Assembly: GCF_008017805.1 (NCBI RefSeq)
Contig: NZ_VRTT01000004.1
Location: 94,709 to 158,708, forward strand
Direction: 5' to 3'
DNA: 64,000 bases
Source: Paenibacillus sp. N3.4
GTDB lineage: Bacteria; Bacillota; Bacilli; Paenibacillales; NBRC-103111
Below the pieces are notes generated by a model, which saw only the letters and a program-made list of their open reading frames with translations, made no database searches and was not told the DNA's origin. Made by a program: the position numbers and the translations under genes. Below, in pieces: positions 10,690 to 19,139 of the stretch. The stretch's first letter is position 1; each line of letters starts with the position of its first letter.

Positions 10690-11868
10690 ATGTACGGAGC
10701 ACCATTAACAAACAAGGCAAAAAAGATTATGCTGCTTGGATCCGGTGAGCTTGGCAAAGAGGTTGTAATTGAAGCACAGCGATTAGGAATTGAAACGATT
10801 GCCGTAGATCGTTATGCGAATGCGCCAGCCATGCAGGTTGCCCATCGCAGCCATGTGATTAATATGCTGGATGACCAAGAACTCAGAGCCTTGATCGAAC
10901 AAGAGCGCCCGGATCTGATAGTCCCGGAAATTGAAGCGATTGCTACGCCGGTTCTTGTTGAGCTAGAGAAGGAAGGGTATCATGTCATACCTACCGCAAC
11001 GGCATCTCGATTAACGATGGATCGGGAAGGCATTCGTCGTCTTGCATCAGAGACGCTGGAACTAAGGACAGCCAAGTATGCTTTTGCCAATAGCTTGGAA
11101 GAATTGCATGCGGCTGTCGGAGAAATTGGAACACCCTGCGTGATTAAACCGATCATGAGTTCTTCCGGTAAAGGTCAAAGCGTATGCCGCACACCGGAAG
11201 ATGTAGAACAATCGTGGAACATGGCGATGGAAGGCGGACGCGCCAAAAACGCGCGTGTCATTGTTGAGGAGTTTATTCATTTTGAATCGGAAATTACGCT
11301 GCTAACCATCCGATCTGTTTCAGGGACGACGTATTGCCAACCGATTGGACATATTCAAAAGGATGGAGATTACATAGAGTCATGGCAGCCGCATGCAATG
11401 AGTGAGCAACAGATTAGCGATGCACAGCATATGGCTAAAAGGATCACGGATGCCCTAGGCGGTTACGGTCTTTATGGTGTGGAGCTATTCTTAACCAAAG
11501 ATGGCGTTTATTTCAGTGAAGTGTCACCTCGACCTCATGACACAGGGATGGTCACGATGGCTACTCAGGATTTGAGCGAATTTGCCCTTCATGCCAGAGC
11601 GATACTTGGCTTGCCGATTACCGGTATCCGACTGTTGACACCGGGAGCGAGTTACACATTGAAAGCTGACCGAGAGCAAGTGGCTTACACAATTAGCGGA
11701 TTGGAAGAAGCGTTAGCCGTACCGAATACACAGGTTCGCGTTTTTGGTAAACCAGAAACGAAAGTAGGACGTAGAATGGCTGTAGCGCTAAGCAGCGCTG
11801 ATACGGTGGAAGAAGCGCGCAGTTTGGCGAAACAAGCAGCAAGCTTACTTAAGCTGAACTACGAATAA
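10690..11868 (+). CDS. purT: formate-dependent phosphoribosylglycinamide formyltransferase (PurT)
   Basis: 393 residues, matching PurT (about 392). Catalyses ATP- and formate-dependent formylation of GAR in purine synthesis, bypassing the folate enzyme PurN. N-terminal Rossmann-like motif [20 protein letters not shown], then an ATP-grasp domain with [13 protein letters not shown] and VEEFIHFE, and [12 protein letters not shown] near the C-terminus, all typical of PurT and PurK. ATG 10690 has SD TTAGGAGGAT. Stands alone upstream; the thioesterase gene follows 28 bases later. Confidence 0.95.
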   Translation: MYGAPLTNKAKKIMLLGSGELGKEVVIEAQRLGIETIAVDRYANAPAMQVAHRSHVINMLDDQELRALIEQERPDLIVPEIEAIATPVLVELEKEGYHVIPTATASRLTMDREGIRRLASETLELRTAKYAFANSLEELHAAVGEIGTPCVIKPIMSSSGKGQSVCRTPEDVEQSWNMAMEGGRAKNARVIVEEFIHFESEITLLTIRSVSGTTYCQPIGHIQKDGDYIESWQPHAMSEQQISDAQHMAKRITDALGGYGLYGVELFLTKDGVYFSEVSPRPHDTGMVTMATQDLSEFALHARAILGLPITGIRLLTPGASYTLKADREQVAYTISGLEEALAVPNTQVRVFGKPETKVGRRMAVALSSADTVEEARSLAKQAASLLKLNYE

Positions 11869-11896
11869 CCCAAGTCAACATCAGGAGGCATACATA

Positions 11897-12379
11897 GTGG
11901 AAGATAAACCAGCAAGATTCTCCCGAACCATTTTGACAGAGATTATTTTACCGGCAGACACAAACTATCATCATACTGTTTTTGGCGGACGCGTGATGCA
12001 ATACATTGATAAAGTCGCAACAATCGCCTCGATGCGGCATTCGCGCAGAGGGGTTGTGACGGCTTCCAGCGATAGCTTGGATTTTTTTGCTCCTGTTAAA
12101 TTGGGAGAGGCAATTCAACTCGAGGCTTTCGTTACCTGGACGCACCGCAGCTCCATGGAGGTATTCGTGAAGGTGGAGTCCGAAAATCTCTTAACCGGCG
12201 AAAGAAAAAGGACAGCCTCGGCCTACCTCACTTTTGTTGCTTTAGATGAGCAGGGTCAACCCTGCCCGGTACCGGGCATTATTCCTGAAACAGAAGAAGA
12301 GAAACGGCTATTCGAAACAGCCGAGATTAGGTTTGCAGCGAGGAAGCTTCGGAAGGAAGAACGGAACGCTATGCTCTAG
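11897..12379 (+). CDS. acyl-CoA thioesterase, hotdog fold (YkhA/YciA-like)
   Basis: 160 residues from GTG 11897 (SD TCAGGAGG). Motif NYHHTVFGGRVMQYIDKVA places the catalytic Asn/Asp region of the YkhA/YciA acyl-CoA hydrolase family; DSLDFFAPV and TAYLTFVALD are further family marks. Such enzymes hydrolyse medium- to long-chain acyl-CoA to free acid and CoA, usually as hexamers. Followed by a strong terminator; co-transcription with purT is likely from the spacing. Confidence 0.9.
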   Translation: MEDKPARFSRTILTEIILPADTNYHHTVFGGRVMQYIDKVATIASMRHSRRGVVTASSDSLDFFAPVKLGEAIQLEAFVTWTHRSSMEVFVKVESENLLTGERKRTASAYLTFVALDEQGQPCPVPGIIPETEEEKRLFETAEIRFAARKLRKEERNAML

Positions 12380-12403
12380 CCTAGGTAATGCTTTTACAAT
12401 TGG

Positions 12404-12440
12404 AAAGCCCGGTCGCGAAGGGATTCGCACCGGGCTTTTC
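12404..12440. terminator. bidirectional intrinsic terminator
   Basis: AAAGCCCGGT / ACCGGGCTTT with a 15-base loop and T tracts on both strands, between convergent genes. Confidence 0.9.
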
Positions 12441-12448
12441 GTTTTAAC

Positions 12449-13567
12449 TTATTTGCTTCCGCCTTCAGCGAGTACAGTCTCCCAAATAGCGCCCTTACCA
12501 TACAACTCTTTGTTTACTTTATCCCAACCGCCTAAGTAGTCGATGTTGAAAATACCGGCAGGTGTTGTATAGTTTTTCTCGTATTGTTTGGCAATTTCCG
12601 GAACGACAGAACGAAAGCCTTTGTCAGCGAATACTTTTTGTGCTTCAGGCGTCCAAAGATAATCAAGGAACGCTTGAACCGCATCACGGTTACCATGTTT
12701 GTCAACGTATTTATCGATAAGAGCAACCGGATTTTCAATCGTTGTTGTGTATTGTGGAATCACTTCAACATATTTCTTACCACTTTGAATACGAGCAACA
12801 AGCTCATTCTCATAGGTTACGATGGCATCGCCAACGCCTTTGTCAAACGTAGTAAGGGAATCGGCACCGCTTTTATCAAGCACTTTAATGTTTTTGTATA
12901 CTTTCGTTAAAAGATCCTTCGCTTGGGCTGGATCTTGTTTACCGGCGGCCTCGGATGCTTTCAAACCTGCGCCATAAATCGCATTAATATCCCATTTTGC
13001 TCCGCCTGACGTACTTGGGTTAGGGATCAGAACTTCAACGCCCGGTTTCGTCAAATCAGCGAAATCTTTGATCCCTTTGGGATTGCCTTCACGAACGCCG
13101 ATAGCTGCGATGGAGGAGGTAATATTGCCTTTGTGCGGTTTGCTTTTCCAATCATTCGTGATTAAGCCTTTTTCGACGATTTTTTGAATATCCCCTTCTA
13201 AGGATAGAGGAGCAATATCGGCTTCAAAGCCTTGAATAATGGCAGTCGCTTGCGAACCGGATGCTTGATAGGATTCTTGGAACTCAACGGTTTTGCCGGT
13301 TTTCTTTTTGTATTCTTCTTTAAATTTCGGGAGAATCTGGTCGAAGGAATCTTTTAATATCGAGTAAGCTCCGATCGTAATCGTTACTTTACCCCCATCC
13401 GCTACTGGAGCCGCGCTTGCAGCAGTCGTAGCAGCAGGTTTTGCTGCCGTGGTAGCAACGGGTGCTGAGGTGCTGGCTGTTTTGGTGCCAGATCCGCAAG
13501 CTGTAAGTGCAAGGCTTGCTGTAAATAAGGTTACTGTAATGAGACCAAACGATTTGATGTTTTTCAT
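12449..13567 (-). CDS. sbp: sulfate ABC transporter substrate-binding lipoprotein
   Basis: 372 residues. Signal peptide with lipobox LALTA-Cys24, then an Ala/Thr-rich linker to about 58, then a periplasmic-binding fold typical of sulfate/thiosulfate binders: QASGSQATAIIQGFEADI, NPSTSGGAKWDINAIYGA and VTYENELVA. It captures sulfate outside the membrane for the CysTWA permease encoded just upstream on the same strand. SD AGGGGAG. Last gene of the operon cysT-cysW-cysA-sbp, 33 bases after cysA. Confidence 0.92.
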   Translation of the reverse strand: MKNIKSFGLITVTLFTASLALTACGSGTKTASTSAPVATTAAKPAATTAASAAPVADGGKVTITIGAYSILKDSFDQILPKFKEEYKKKTGKTVEFQESYQASGSQATAIIQGFEADIAPLSLEGDIQKIVEKGLITNDWKSKPHKGNITSSIAAIGVREGNPKGIKDFADLTKPGVEVLIPNPSTSGGAKWDINAIYGAGLKASEAAGKQDPAQAKDLLTKVYKNIKVLDKSGADSLTTFDKGVGDAIVTYENELVARIQSGKKYVEVIPQYTTTIENPVALIDKYVDKHGNRDAVQAFLDYLWTPEAQKVFADKGFRSVVPEIAKQYEKNYTTPAGIFNIDYLGGWDKVNKELYGKGAIWETVLAEGGSK

Positions 13568-13600
13568 TTTTCATAACTCCCCTTCATATGTGTATAGTTA

Positions 13601-14689
13601 TTATATAAAAACAGGCATCGGGTCTTGTTTAGCCTGATTTTCTAAAATTTTATTTTCTGTTTGTGTGAAAACAGATATTTGATGGATGAGAATGTTGACT
13701 TCATCACCGGGCTGATAAATTTTGTTTTCTTTTACGGATTGGTAAGCAAAAAGTGTAAGAGAGCCGGTATCGATTTCCAAATACCAAGAATCGCCGCGGA
13801 AATGAACGTGAGTGACTTTGCCTTTTTCTCCGGCAGTAGCCAAATGGGCGACGTCCTTCGAACGCACTTCAATAGATTCTGGCCGTATGAGGACATGAAC
13901 CTCAGGCAGCCATTTGCCATCTTGTTGAATTTCCCCCAAATAAGGATAGCCATTAAGCGGTGTATATTGTGAAATCACATTGGATTCCCCAATGAAGGAG
14001 GCCACGAAGGAGGAGGCAGGTTTCGTATATATTTCCCAAGGCGTGCCTTGCTGTTCAATCTTGCCTCCTTGGACTAAGATGATCTCGTCTGCAACCTCAA
14101 TCGCTTCATCTTGATCATGAGTAACAAACAAGGTTGTGATTTTGAATTCATCGATGAGATTTCTTAGCCAAACACGCAGTTCTTTGCGAATCTTAGCATC
14201 AATCGCAGCAAAAGGTTCATCAAGCAAAAGCAGCTGGGGTGCAGGAGCTAATGCTCTGGCGAAAGCAACCCGTTGGCGCTGCCCACCTGAAAGTTGGTGG
14301 GGATATTTGCGTTCGCTGCCGGCAAGACCCATTAAACCAAGTAAATAAGTGACGCGGTCATGGATGAAGTCCTTTGGCTTTTTCAATACTTTTAAGCCGT
14401 AAGCGACATTATCGAACACTGTCATATGCTTGAACAGGGCGTAATTCTGAAAAACGAATCCAATCCCCCGTTCCTGAACGGAGAGATGCGTTGCTAATTT
14501 GCCATCGAAATAAATATCGCCTGAGCTCGGGCTTTCGAGTCCCGATAACATGCGGAGAATGGACGTTTTACCGCCGCCGCTCGGTCCGATCAGACCGACC
14601 AGGTGACCTTTGGTAATTGAAAAATTTACGTCTTTAATCGCATGGAATTGTCCAAAATGCTTATTTATATGTTTAACCTCAATATGCAT
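13601..14689 (-). CDS. cysA: sulfate ABC transporter ATP-binding protein
   Basis: 362 residues. Walker A GPSGGGKTS, Q-loop, signature [15 protein letters not shown], Walker B LLLLDEPFAAID and H-loop THDQDEAIEVAD are intact. The C-terminal part (about 235-350) is the TOBE-like regulatory region found in CysA (HVLIRPESIEV, FRGDSWYLEIDTG). Couples ATP hydrolysis to sulfate/thiosulfate import. ATG 14689 with SD GGAGG. Lies between cysW and the binding-protein gene. Confidence 0.92.
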   Translation of the reverse strand: MHIEVKHINKHFGQFHAIKDVNFSITKGHLVGLIGPSGGGKTSILRMLSGLESPSSGDIYFDGKLATHLSVQERGIGFVFQNYALFKHMTVFDNVAYGLKVLKKPKDFIHDRVTYLLGLMGLAGSERKYPHQLSGGQRQRVAFARALAPAPQLLLLDEPFAAIDAKIRKELRVWLRNLIDEFKITTLFVTHDQDEAIEVADEIILVQGGKIEQQGTPWEIYTKPASSFVASFIGESNVISQYTPLNGYPYLGEIQQDGKWLPEVHVLIRPESIEVRSKDVAHLATAGEKGKVTHVHFRGDSWYLEIDTGSLTLFAYQSVKENKIYQPGDEVNILIHQISVFTQTENKILENQAKQDPMPVFI

Positions 14690-14724
14690 GTAAGTGTGCC
14701 TCCTTTAATATCCTTTTTGGAAAA

Positions 14725-15527
14725 CTAGTGGCGTAATTTTTCGCTTTTTCTTTTTAACCATTCCAACGCTAGTAAGATGGAGATCGATACAAGTCCAAGC
14801 ACGAAAGCAAGACTGTTCGCGGCTACCATTTGGAACTGCTCGGCATCTTGATAAACAAGTGTTGTTGTCGTTTGTGTTTGATTAATAATGTTGCCTGAAA
14901 CGACAAGAATGGAACCGAATTCTCCAAGTGCCCTCGCAATTGTCAGGATAAGACCATAGAGCACACCCCAGCGAATACCCGGCCAAGTGATTTGAATGAA
15001 AGTGCGCCATGCCCCGGCGCCAAGCGTTGATGAAGCCTCTTCAGATTGTGTTCCGATTTCTTCAAGAAGCGGAACAACTTCGCGAACCATAAGAGGAAAT
15101 GTGATGAACATTGTAGCTAAGATCATACCTGGCAGGGCGTAAACGATTTTCATATTATGGGCTTCTAAAAAAGTACCTAATGCGGTATTCGGTCCAAAAA
15201 TCAGAATGACCATTAAACCTACGATGATCGGCGATACGGCAATGGTAGATCGATAAGAGCATTAATGACAGGTTTTAACCAACGGGAAATCCAGGAGCCT
15301 CTAACAATTTCTAAGGAAACATAAATACCGATAATGGCATTAAGAATCGTTACGACAGCTACGATAATAAAGGAAATCTTCATTGCATGTATAGCTTCAG
15401 GACGAACAAGGGAAGCAAAGAAAGCATGCAATCCTCCTTCAAAAGCACCGAAGGCAATGCCTAGAAAAGGCAGTATAATTAGAAGGAATATAACGAGAAA
15501 GGAAATACCTATCAGTAATCTTCTCAT
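14725..15527 (-). pseudogene. cysW: sulfate ABC transporter permease CysW, frameshifted
   Basis: Inner-membrane permease, about 267 residues if restored. The 5' part ends prematurely at 15219 after ALIDLPLPYRRSS; the rest resumes as MVILIFGPNT with the permease EAA-type loop EEASSTLGAGAWRTF. One extra T in CCATTG (plus strand AA to AAA at 15241-15242) gives ALIDLPFAVSPIIVGLMVILIFG, the expected CysW sequence, so a one-base deletion is inferred. Its start ATGA overlaps the cysT stop by four bases. If the deletion is real, the transporter would be inactive. Confidence 0.85.
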
Positions 15528-16330
15528 GCAAGGCGCCCCTTTCCGCGTGTCAATACATTGATAATCCAGAGAATAAGGACTGACAATGTAAGAAGTACGA
15601 TAGAGATGGCTGCTGCGCCTTCAGGATTGTAGTTTTGCGTTTCTCCATATATATAGACCGATGCGACCATCGTCTTTCCCGGTAAATTACCTGAAATTAA
15701 GGAGATAGCTCCAAATTCGGCTAACGATCGAGAAAAGGCGAGCATGCTGCCGGCAATAATGCCGGGAAAAATAGCAGGGAAAACAATTTTCCAGAAGGTG
15801 TAGAACCTTCCGGCGCCAAGCGTGAAGCTAGCTTGTTCTTCGGCTGGATCGAGCTGTTCTAGTAAGGGTTGAACGGTACGAATAACAAAAGGAAAGGTTA
15901 CGAAGACGAGTCCAAGCACAATAGCAAACTGATTGTACAAGAGTTTAATCCCAAAATGCTCCAGCCAACTGCCTAGTGGGCTTGCCGGTCCTAGTAAGGT
16001 CAGGAACATCAGTCCTGCTACTGAGGTTGGAAGCGAGAAAGGAAGATCAACCATACTGTTCAATAGGCTTTTGCCACGAAATGTGTAACGTACAAGAACG
16101 TAAGCAATAATGGTGCCGACAATTGCTTCAACAACTGTAGAAATTATGCTGAGCTTGATTGTAAGCAAAATGGATTTCCAGGCTAATGGACCTGTAACTT
16201 CTTTCCAGAATGGATCCCATCCTAGCGAAAAACCTTTTAAATAGATGGAACCTATTGGCACAAGAAGCAGAACAATCAAATAGCCAATAAGCACAGATCG
16301 AACCGTAGCTTTGAATACTTTATTACCCAC
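15524..16330 (-). CDS. cysT: sulfate ABC transporter permease CysT
   Basis: 268 residues from GTG 16330 (SD AGGTGGTG; the upstream in-frame ATG at 16357 lacks an SD). Six hydrophobic segments and the conserved cytoplasmic loop DPAEEQASFTLGAGRFYTF that docks with CysA. Also DLPFSLPTSVAGLMFLTL and SRSLAEFGAISLISGN, both typical of CysT/CysU. First gene of the sulfate operon, with a promoter and a shared sulfur-type operator motif upstream. Confidence 0.92.
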   Translation of the reverse strand: MGNKVFKATVRSVLIGYLIVLLLVPIGSIYLKGFSLGWDPFWKEVTGPLAWKSILLTIKLSIISTVVEAIVGTIIAYVLVRYTFRGKSLLNSMVDLPFSLPTSVAGLMFLTLLGPASPLGSWLEHFGIKLLYNQFAIVLGLVFVTFPFVIRTVQPLLEQLDPAEEQASFTLGAGRFYTFWKIVFPAIFPGIIAGSMLAFSRSLAEFGAISLISGNLPGKTMVASVYIYGETQNYNPEGAAAISIVLLTLSVLILWIINVLTRGKGRLA

Positions 16331-16362
16331 GTTACACCACCTAATTGTATTAATCATAGCAC

Positions 16363-16376
16363 TTTACTCGGAATAA
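16363..16376 (-). promoter_or_regulatory. candidate sulfur-regulon operator at cysT
   Basis: On the minus strand reads TTATTCCGAGTAAA, starting just after the -10 of the cysT promoter. The same 14-mer with one change occurs at the equivalent place at ssuB. Confidence 0.5.
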
Positions 16377-16384
16377 TAAATTGA

Positions 16385-16413
16385 ATATAACAGCGCAGGC
16401 CTATCTTTGTCAA
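16385..16413 (-). promoter_or_regulatory. promoter of the cysTWA-sbp operon
   Basis: TTGACA, 17-base spacer, TTATAT on the minus strand, about 55 bases before the GTG start. Confidence 0.75.
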
Positions 16414-16699
16414 TCACCAAATCCCATTTTTATACTTGAATGTGGAAGAAATTTTTGAATTAAAAAAAGTTTCAACAAAGATCGGAGTTCTTTCTATTAA
16501 GCTCATTAATGAAGGCTTTTTAAGCATGACTTTACGTAGTTTGGAAATAGCTAGGGATTATAATGGGGATTGCATTACATGGGTTCGATCTTGTTTGAAT
16601 CCCTGTCTGAGAGAATACTCAATATGGACGTCAGGCCGTTAGCGGCAGCTTTGAATGGTATATAGGCGAACATATTTCAAATAATGAATGAAAAAATCG

Positions 16700-16728
16700 T
16701 TGACGCATGGCTTATGTGGTGATAATAT
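16700..16728 (+). promoter_or_regulatory. promoter of ssuB leader
   Basis: TTGACG, 17-base spacer, TAATAT. Predicted start near 16735 gives a leader of about 150 bases before ssuB. The stretch 16440-16690 between the divergent promoters holds no gene I can support. Confidence 0.75.
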
Positions 16729-16739
16729 AAAATCATTAA

Positions 16740-16753
16740 TTATTCCGACTAAA
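16740..16753 (+). promoter_or_regulatory. candidate sulfur-regulon operator at ssuB
   Basis: TTATTCCGACTAAA placed about 12 bases after the -10, mirroring the cysT site. Overlap with the early transcribed region suits a repressor such as CymR (inference). Confidence 0.5.
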
Positions 16754-16802
16754 TATATGTGAATTATAAGTTTAAGGATGAGGTGTCGACCAGATAGCTG
16801 GA

Positions 16803-16856
16803 GACTTCCCCGTATGGTGAGCAGGACTAATCATACGGGGAGGTCTTCTTGTTTTT
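16803..16856 (+). terminator. attenuator-like hairpin in the ssuB leader
   Basis: A 14-bp stem (16803-16816 with 16832-16845, one G-T) and 15-base loop is followed by TTCTTGTTTTT. A smaller upstream hairpin (CCAG-ATAG-CTGG near 16790-16801, flanked by GTC/GAC) shares bases with it. The arrangement suggests conditional termination before ssuB; it does not match the SAM, T-box or guanidine leaders I know. Confidence 0.55.
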
Positions 16857-16883
16857 ATGGCGAATAATAAGGAGGAAGCTGTT

Positions 16884-17654
16884 ATGAGTAAACATGATGG
16901 AGGCGTTCAGCTTCATATTCGAAACGTGAATAAGTCATTCGGAAGTACGATGGTGTTATCTGGGATCGACCTAAATATTAAACAAGGCGAATTCGTTGCC
17001 ATCGTGGGGCGAAGCGGATGTGGCAAAAGTACACTTCTGCGCTTGATTGCCGGTCTTGACGAGGCTTCAAGCGGTGCTATTATTTTGGATGCGCAGTCTA
17101 TTAACGGAATTCATGCGGACACCCGCGTGTTATTTCAAGAACATCGGTTGTTACCTTGGAAAAAGAACATTGACAACGTTCGCATTGGCGTGAAGTCTGG
17201 TGATAAAGAACTCGCTCGCAAAGCGCTGCAGCAAGTAGGTCTAGAGCATAAGCAGGATGACTGGCCTTCTGTGCTGTCTGGCGGACAGCGACAACGTGTC
17301 GCTTTGGCAAGAGCGTTAGCGGGCAACCCACGGTTGCTGCTGCTAGATGAACCGCTTGGGGCATTGGATGCCTTAACTCGCATAGAGATGCAGCAGTTGA
17401 TTGAACAGTTGTGGTTAGAAAAGCAATTTACGGTACTCCTTGTCACTCATGATGTTAGTGAAGCTGTCGCTCTGGCAGATCGGGTTATCGTGATTGAAGA
17501 TGGGAAGATCGGTTTGGATATCCGCATTTCGCTTCCTAGACCCAGAGAACATGATAGCGGATTTGCCTATTTCGAGAAAACGATTTTGGATCGATTGCTT
17601 GTGAAGCAGCCCTACGAACATGTTAAAAATACCGCAGATGCATTTTCCATATAA
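16884..17654 (+). CDS. ssuB: aliphatic sulfonate/nitrate-type ABC ATPase (SsuB)
   Basis: 256 residues from ATG 16884 (SD AAGGAGG; an upstream ATG at 16857 overlaps the leader terminator). Walker [10 protein letters not shown], signature [15 protein letters not shown], Walker [13 protein letters not shown] and [13 protein letters not shown] identify the SsuB/TauB/NrtD class. It would energise uptake of sulfonates. No ssuA or ssuC is present in the window, so it is an orphan ATPase here. It is divergent from the sulfate operon and carries the same upstream motif, which supports a sulfur role over nitrate. Confidence 0.88.
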   Translation: MSKHDGGVQLHIRNVNKSFGSTMVLSGIDLNIKQGEFVAIVGRSGCGKSTLLRLIAGLDEASSGAIILDAQSINGIHADTRVLFQEHRLLPWKKNIDNVRIGVKSGDKELARKALQQVGLEHKQDDWPSVLSGGQRQRVALARALAGNPRLLLLDEPLGALDALTRIEMQQLIEQLWLEKQFTVLLVTHDVSEAVALADRVIVIEDGKIGLDIRISLPRPREHDSGFAYFEKTILDRLLVKQPYEHVKNTADAFSI

Positions 17655-17692
17655 GGAAGAGTTTAGTATTAATTTAGAGAGGAGGGACTAGG

Positions 17693-18100
17693 TTGAAAGA
17701 AGTTCCTATTTCCTATGTGAAGGCAAATCAAGCCGGTATTGTAATTGTTGTGCTGCTTTCCTTTGCGTTACAGTTGCCATGGCTTATTGGTATATTATGG
17801 CTTATTCAAGTGGTTGGTTTGGTATTTGGCGGGAAATGGAATCTATTCGTAGCCATCACCAGAAGATTTATTCGTGTGAAAGCGGGTTATACGCAAGCCG
17901 CGGAGCTAACGCGTTTTAACAATGTTTTAGCTGTTCTTTTCCTGACATTATCGCTTCTTTCATTTGCAGTTGGGTGGCAAGTTCTGGGATATATATTCAC
18001 AGTGTTTCTACTGGCGGCGGCAGGAGCAGCTTTACTTGGATATTGTATCGGATGCACCATTTATTATCAGTATAAACAGTTACGGATTAGACGTGGATGA
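17693..18100 (+). CDS. DUF4395 membrane protein
   Basis: 135 residues from TTG 17693 with a strong SD (AGAGGAGGGA). Four hydrophobic segments and the C-terminal GYCIGCTIYY cysteine motif are typical of DUF4395. Members of this family are often found beside thioredoxin, rhodanese or sulfur genes; here it follows ssuB by 38 bases and probably shares its transcript. Specific function unknown. Confidence 0.85.
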   Translation: MKEVPISYVKANQAGIVIVVLLSFALQLPWLIGILWLIQVVGLVFGGKWNLFVAITRRFIRVKAGYTQAAELTRFNNVLAVLFLTLSLLSFAVGWQVLGYIFTVFLLAAAGAALLGYCIGCTIYYQYKQLRIRRG

Positions 18101-18108
18101 TCAGAAAG

Positions 18109-18139
18109 ACTCCCCCTTTTTCATAGAGGCGGGAGTTTT
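18109..18139 (+). terminator. possible intrinsic terminator
   Basis: ACTCCC / GGGAGT arms with a 16-base loop, then TTTTC. Only 26 bases before the next start codon, so leakiness is likely. Confidence 0.5.
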
Positions 18140-18164
18140 CTGCTACATACTGGAGGTTAGTTGA

Positions 18165-18845
18165 ATGGATTTACGTCAAATAACTTGGATTTTTTTCGAT
18201 GTAGGGGATACCCTTGTCGATGAAACGAAACCAATGAACAGCACCTTTGAGCAATTTGTGCACTATGCATCGGAACTGGGTTATTCATTAGATACGCAAA
18301 CTGTTCGTGAATCATTCATGACTGCGTATCGTACTTATCAAGATCGACCCATGCAGTACGTCACAGAAACGTTGGTTTCTAAAGAAGAAGATCGAGCTCT
18401 TATCCGCAGTAAAATGAAGTATGAGAAACAGCTGGAAGAACCATTTCCTGATGCTGAACGGGTCCTCGAACGTATTGCTGAGCGCTACAAAATTGGGATT
18501 ATTGCTAATCAGAGTGTGGGCACCACAGCTCGTTTAGAGACGTATGGGCTGATGAAACATATCTCCATGGTTTGTGCCTCAGCAGAGGCGGGTTTGTCCA
18601 AACCCGATGTAAAATTTTATGAATTAGCTCTACATGAAGCTGGTTGTAGACCTGAAGAAGCGGTGATGGTCGGTGATCGTTTGGATAATGACATTGTTCC
18701 TGCGCAGTTTTTAGGAATGGGTACGATATGGGTCAGGCAAGGTCTTGCCCGTGAACAGCCTGTTCCTTATGCAGGGGTAACGCCAGATGCCATTATCGAT
18801 CAGCTTGCTGATATCGTACATGTGTTGCTCAAAGACTTCACTTAA
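18165..18845 (+). CDS. HAD-superfamily hydrolase
   Basis: 226 residues. Motif I FFDVGDTL (nucleophile Asp12), motif II IIANQS, motif III Lys in GLSKPDVKF and motif IV GDRLDNDI are all present, giving a complete HAD phosphatase site with an alpha-helical cap (about 20-90). Substrate unknown; the architecture resembles small phosphometabolite phosphatases. ATG 18165 with SD CTGGAGGTTAG. Confidence 0.88.
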   Translation: MDLRQITWIFFDVGDTLVDETKPMNSTFEQFVHYASELGYSLDTQTVRESFMTAYRTYQDRPMQYVTETLVSKEEDRALIRSKMKYEKQLEEPFPDAERVLERIAERYKIGIIANQSVGTTARLETYGLMKHISMVCASAEAGLSKPDVKFYELALHEAGCRPEEAVMVGDRLDNDIVPAQFLGMGTIWVRQGLAREQPVPYAGVTPDAIIDQLADIVHVLLKDFT

Positions 18846-18938
18846 TGATTGACATAGGATATAACATGAGCAGATGGATACATCTTAAGTAAATGTGTAG
18901 AATAATGGAGGTCTGCCTTGACCAAAGGAGGCTTCTTT

Positions 18939-18983
18939 ATGTCTCGTTGCAGCAGGCTGAAAATTTCTCCGAAAATATGTTAA
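18939..18983 (+). CDS. possible 14-codon peptide MSRCSRLKISPKIC
   Basis: ATG 18939 sits seven bases after a textbook SD (AAAGGAGG) and runs 14 codons to TAA. Two cysteines and five basic residues. It lies between the HAD gene and the hydrolase promoter at 18992, so it is not in that promoter's transcript. Could be a genuine micropeptide or the eroded start of a lost gene. The rest of 18846-19139 contains only the promoter and motif noted separately. Confidence 0.3.
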   Translation: MSRCSRLKISPKIC

Positions 18984-18991
18984 TAACAGGA

Positions 18992-19020
18992 TTGACACCA
19001 ATTCTAGGTGATGCTAATAT
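18992..19020 (+). promoter_or_regulatory. strong SigA promoter for the hydrolase-yezD unit
   Basis: TTGACA, 17-base spacer, TAATAT, giving a leader of about 110 bases. Confidence 0.8.
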
Positions 19021-19049
19021 GGGTTTATGAATAAAACACACTAAGCACA

Positions 19050-19063
19050 TCGGAATTATTTAT
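19050..19063 (-). promoter_or_regulatory. third TTCCGA-type motif, upstream of hydrolase-yezD
   Basis: Minus strand reads ATAAATAATTCCGA, close to the cysT and ssuB motifs and also downstream of a -10 (at 19015-19020). It is followed by a tandem pair ACCGGATA/ACCGGACA near 19072. Weaker match than the other two. Confidence 0.3.
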
Positions 19064-19139
19064 TATCAATTACCGGATAACCGGACAACTAAGATAACAC
19101 GTCGTATACGAATTAACAAGACGAAAGGAAGTCTGCATC

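Noticed and set aside
16575..16605. GGGTTCGATC...GAATCCC resembling a tRNA T-arm
   Set aside because: The loop and stem do not form a T-arm, and no acceptor, D or anticodon arm can be folded around it.
16436..16642. 68-codon plus-strand ORF between cysT and ssuB
   Set aside because: No ribosome-binding site, no promoter suited to it and no family pattern; left as non-coding.
16681..16700. TGAATGA half-site upstream of ssuB as a FadR box
   Set aside because: Only half of the dyad is present; same for ATGAATGAGG near 35675.
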